DNA from: CAWCKS01 sp963763485
Lineage (GTDB): Bacteria > Pseudomonadota > Alphaproteobacteria > Rhizobiales > Xanthobacteraceae
Assembly: GCA_963763485.1 (NCBI GenBank)
Contig: CAVXOW010000008.1
Location: 930,001-994,000 of the forward strand
Reading direction: 5' to 3'
Length of the DNA: 64,000 nt
Shown: positions 62,372-64,000 of the stretch, in pieces
Numbering within the stretch: the stretch's first letter is position 1
Layout of the letters: each line of letters starts with the position of its first letter
Made by a program: the position numbers and the translations under genes
The notes under the pieces: generated by a model
The model's input: the letters and a program-made list of their open reading frames with translations, nothing else
What the model was told of the DNA's origin: nothing
Database searches by the model: none

Positions 62372-62536
62372 GATCTTTGCTGCTCTCGACGCGCGAGTTG
62401 CCCGCGCCGTCAATTCCGCTGCGACCGCGAAGTTCCGCAAATGTGATCGCCTGCGTCGATTACCGCCGCGGTTGTCGCATTGACTTGGCTTGCGGGAGCC
62501 TCGCGAATCGATAACGGAAATCTTTGGGGGGACATC

Positions 62537-62911
62537 ATGCCATTCGCCTATTGGTGCGTTCTGATTGCCGCGCTGCTGCCGACCGTGTGGGTCATCTACG
62601 CCAAGCGCGGCATGACCGATAACCACAACCCGCGTGCCGGCATCGACCAGTTGCCGGCGCCGAAGCGCCGCGCTTATGGCGCGCATCTCAACGCGATCGA
62701 GACTTTTCCGTTTTTCGCCGCGGCGGTGATCATCGCGCTGCAACTGGGCGCGCCGGTCGCGACGGTGAACTGGCTGGCCGGGATCTACATCGTGATCCGC
62801 ATCCTGCACGCCCTGCTCTACATCACCGACCAGGCGTCGCTGCGCTCGCTGAGCTTCCTTGCGGGCTTCATCGTCAACGTCGCGATTTTCGTGCTGCCGG
62901 CGTTCAAGTAG
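62537..62911 (+). CDS. MAPEG family membrane protein
   Basis: 124 residues with four membrane helices. Motifs: PFAYWCVLIAALLPTVWVIYAKRG, RRAYGAHLNAIETFPFFAAAVIIALQLG (the ExxxxF/E-N-type signature) and ILHALLYITDQASLRSLSF. MAPEG proteins include glutathione transferases and related enzymes for lipophilic substrates; bacterial members of this type are uncharacterised. ATG at 62537 with GGGGGG five bases upstream. Confidence 0.92.
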   Translation: MPFAYWCVLIAALLPTVWVIYAKRGMTDNHNPRAGIDQLPAPKRRAYGAHLNAIETFPFFAAAVIIALQLGAPVATVNWLAGIYIVIRILHALLYITDQASLRSLSFLAGFIVNVAIFVLPAFK

Positions 62912-63007
62912 CGCATGTCCTGGAAAAGCATGCCCTCGACTTGATCGGGCGCGGGAAGCAGTTCTCCGAAAACGACATGCGCAAATCGAAGAATCCAGCG
63001 GCAGTGC

Positions 63008-63391
63008 TCACGCCGCTGCGTGGCATACCGCTTCGATGTTGTGGCCGTCGGGATCGAGCACGAAGGCGCCATAGTAGTTGGCGTGATAGTGCGGCCGCAG
63101 TCCCGGTGCGCCGTAGTCCTTGCCGCCTGCCGCGATCGCCGCGCGATAAAACGCATCGACGGTGGCGCGATCAGCAGCGGTGAACGCGACGTGCAGCCTG
63201 CCTTTGAGGCCATCGCCAGCGGCGATCCAGAAGTACGGCCGTTGCTCGCCGTAACCCATGAAGTGCGCGCCGCCGGATTGCTCGGGCGTCACCTCGAACA
63301 GCACGCGGATGCCGAGCGGCTTTAGCGCTGTGTCGTAGAACGCCCTCGAGCGGGCGATATCGGCAACCGAAAAGGTGATGTGATCGAGCAT
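63008..63391 (-). CDS. VOC family (glyoxalase/dioxygenase-fold) protein
   Basis: 127 residues, paired beta-alpha-beta3 modules: MLDHITFSVADIARSRAFYDTALKPLG, GAHFMGYGEQRPYFWI, HVAFTAADRATVDAFYRAAIAAGGKDYGAPGLRPHYHANYYGAFVLDPDGHNIEAVCH. His in LDHITF and Glu in NIEAV are at usual metal-ligand positions. Substrate unknown. ATG at 63389-63391. Convergent with the MAPEG gene. Confidence 0.92.
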   Translation of the reverse strand: MLDHITFSVADIARSRAFYDTALKPLGIRVLFEVTPEQSGGAHFMGYGEQRPYFWIAAGDGLKGRLHVAFTAADRATVDAFYRAAIAAGGKDYGAPGLRPHYHANYYGAFVLDPDGHNIEAVCHAAA

Positions 63392-63467
63392 CTTCTTGTT
63401 CCGACATTCTCGGAGGGCGAGCCAACGGGTTCGCGCAACGCGTGCCCGTTGGAAAACTCCGCCAGCC

Positions 63468-64000
63468 TCAATTCACCGCGAGCGAATAGATGCCCTGCGC
63501 CCCGTCGGGCAGCTGATAGGATTGCCACGACTGGCCGCCGTCCTCGGTGCCGAACACTTGGCCGCGCCTCGCCGCACAATAGATGCGCTGCTTGTTCTGA
63601 TGGCTCGCTGCGATTGTCATCAGCGTCGAGTTGATCGAGACATCGTGGTCGAAGCGCTTCCAGCTTTCACCGGCATCTTCGCTGCGGTAGAGCGAGCCAG
63701 CATCGCTGACGGCAGCGACGCTCAGCGCCGCATACATGGTGTTCTGGTCGTGAGGCGAGACCTGCACGTCGCGGGCATAGGTCAGCGGCGAAAATCGGCC
63801 GACCTCGACGTCCTGCCAGGTCGACGCCTTGTCGCGGCTCTTGAACAGCCCCATGCGGTTGGCCAGGAATAGCGTGCCGCGATGGCGAGGGCTTGCGACC
63901 AGCGCGTGGGAATCCATCATGCCCTCGGTGTCGGTGTCGCTGCCGATCTTGCTCTTGTAGCGCGGCTGCTCGGTATGCTTGAGCAGATTATCATTGCAGC
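63468..64000 (-). CDS. BNR/sialidase-like beta-propeller repeat protein, 5' part missing
   Basis: About 177 residues are visible; the frame stays open to the window edge (NDNLLKHTEQPRYKSKIGSD), so the N-terminus lies beyond base 64000. Repeats of the BNR/Asp-box type: RMGLFKSRDKASTWQDVEV, GSLYRSEDAGESWKRFDH and GQVFGTEDGGQSWQSYQL (S/T-x-D-x-G-x-T/S-W). These form blades of a beta propeller, as in sialidases and in VPS10-like or photosystem II stability factors. No catalytic residues can be assigned from this part. The C-terminus ends IYSLAVN at 63468. Confidence 0.85.
   Translation of the reverse strand, partial: CNDNLLKHTEQPRYKSKIGSDTDTEGMMDSHALVASPRHRGTLFLANRMGLFKSRDKASTWQDVEVGRFSPLTYARDVQVSPHDQNTMYAALSVAAVSDAGSLYRSEDAGESWKRFDHDVSINSTLMTIAASHQNKQRIYCAARRGQVFGTEDGGQSWQSYQLPDGAQGIYSLAVN

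Overview
The window is a gene-dense, high-GC stretch of an alphaproteobacterial chromosome. The gene content (DUF1674 protein, hemC/hemD/HemY block divergent from tsaD-gpsA, IalB-type protein, TRAP transporters, METTL20-type lysine methyltransferase) and the many short palindromic intergenic repeats point to Hyphomicrobiales near Bradyrhizobium, Rhodopseudomonas or related Nitrobacteraceae/Xanthobacteraceae. The genus is inferred from memory of these families and was not tested by search. No rRNA, CRISPR array, replication origin or intact transposase was seen.

Layout. 1-9.6 kb: housekeeping genes mostly on the minus strand (rsmB 3' part, L,D-transpeptidase, acsA, ETFB methyltransferase, EVE protein, gpsA, tsaD). 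9.7-14.3 kb: haem block hemC, hemD, a mitofilin/HemX-like protein and HemY on the plus strand. 14.3-17 kb: a small variable island with tRNA-Thr, a glutathione S-transferase, a decayed second tRNA-Thr copy, a likely insertion-sequence end and an orphan membrane protein. 16.6-19.9 kb: copper island (CsoR, its operator, a copper P-type ATPase, an SPW protein). 20-25 kb: a ThDP enzyme behind a complete TRAP transporter. 25-36.3 kb: mixed metabolism (folD, ppa, dehydrogenases, tRNA-Ala). 36.4-37.3 kb: an isolated HNH nuclease gene of lower GC. 37-48 kb: amine oxidase, typA/bipA, a Crp-type regulator, a TAXI binding protein, phhB, ialB, rlmN. 48.2-56.2 kb: four tandem paralogues of a zinc-protease-like protein with six FG-GAP-like repeats each, plus a short remnant of a fifth copy. 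56.5-64 kb: PAP2 phosphatase, argG, a TetR regulator with two readable operators in front of a SnoaL-like gene, a proline-rich OmpA-family protein, a MAPEG protein, a VOC protein and a BNR-repeat protein running off the edge.

The most unusual features are: (1) the tandem array of HExxH/FG-GAP proteins, one of which has lost its catalytic motif by two point changes; (2) a double-hairpin module of about 60 bases found twice, each time inside the loop of a different palindromic repeat, with identical loops and compensatory stem changes; (3) a complete 3'-flanking repeat shared by two unrelated tRNA genes; (4) single-base frameshifts in at least seven genes, including ones expected to be essential (tsaD, hemD), which suggests a draft-quality sequence and should be checked before calling these genes broken.
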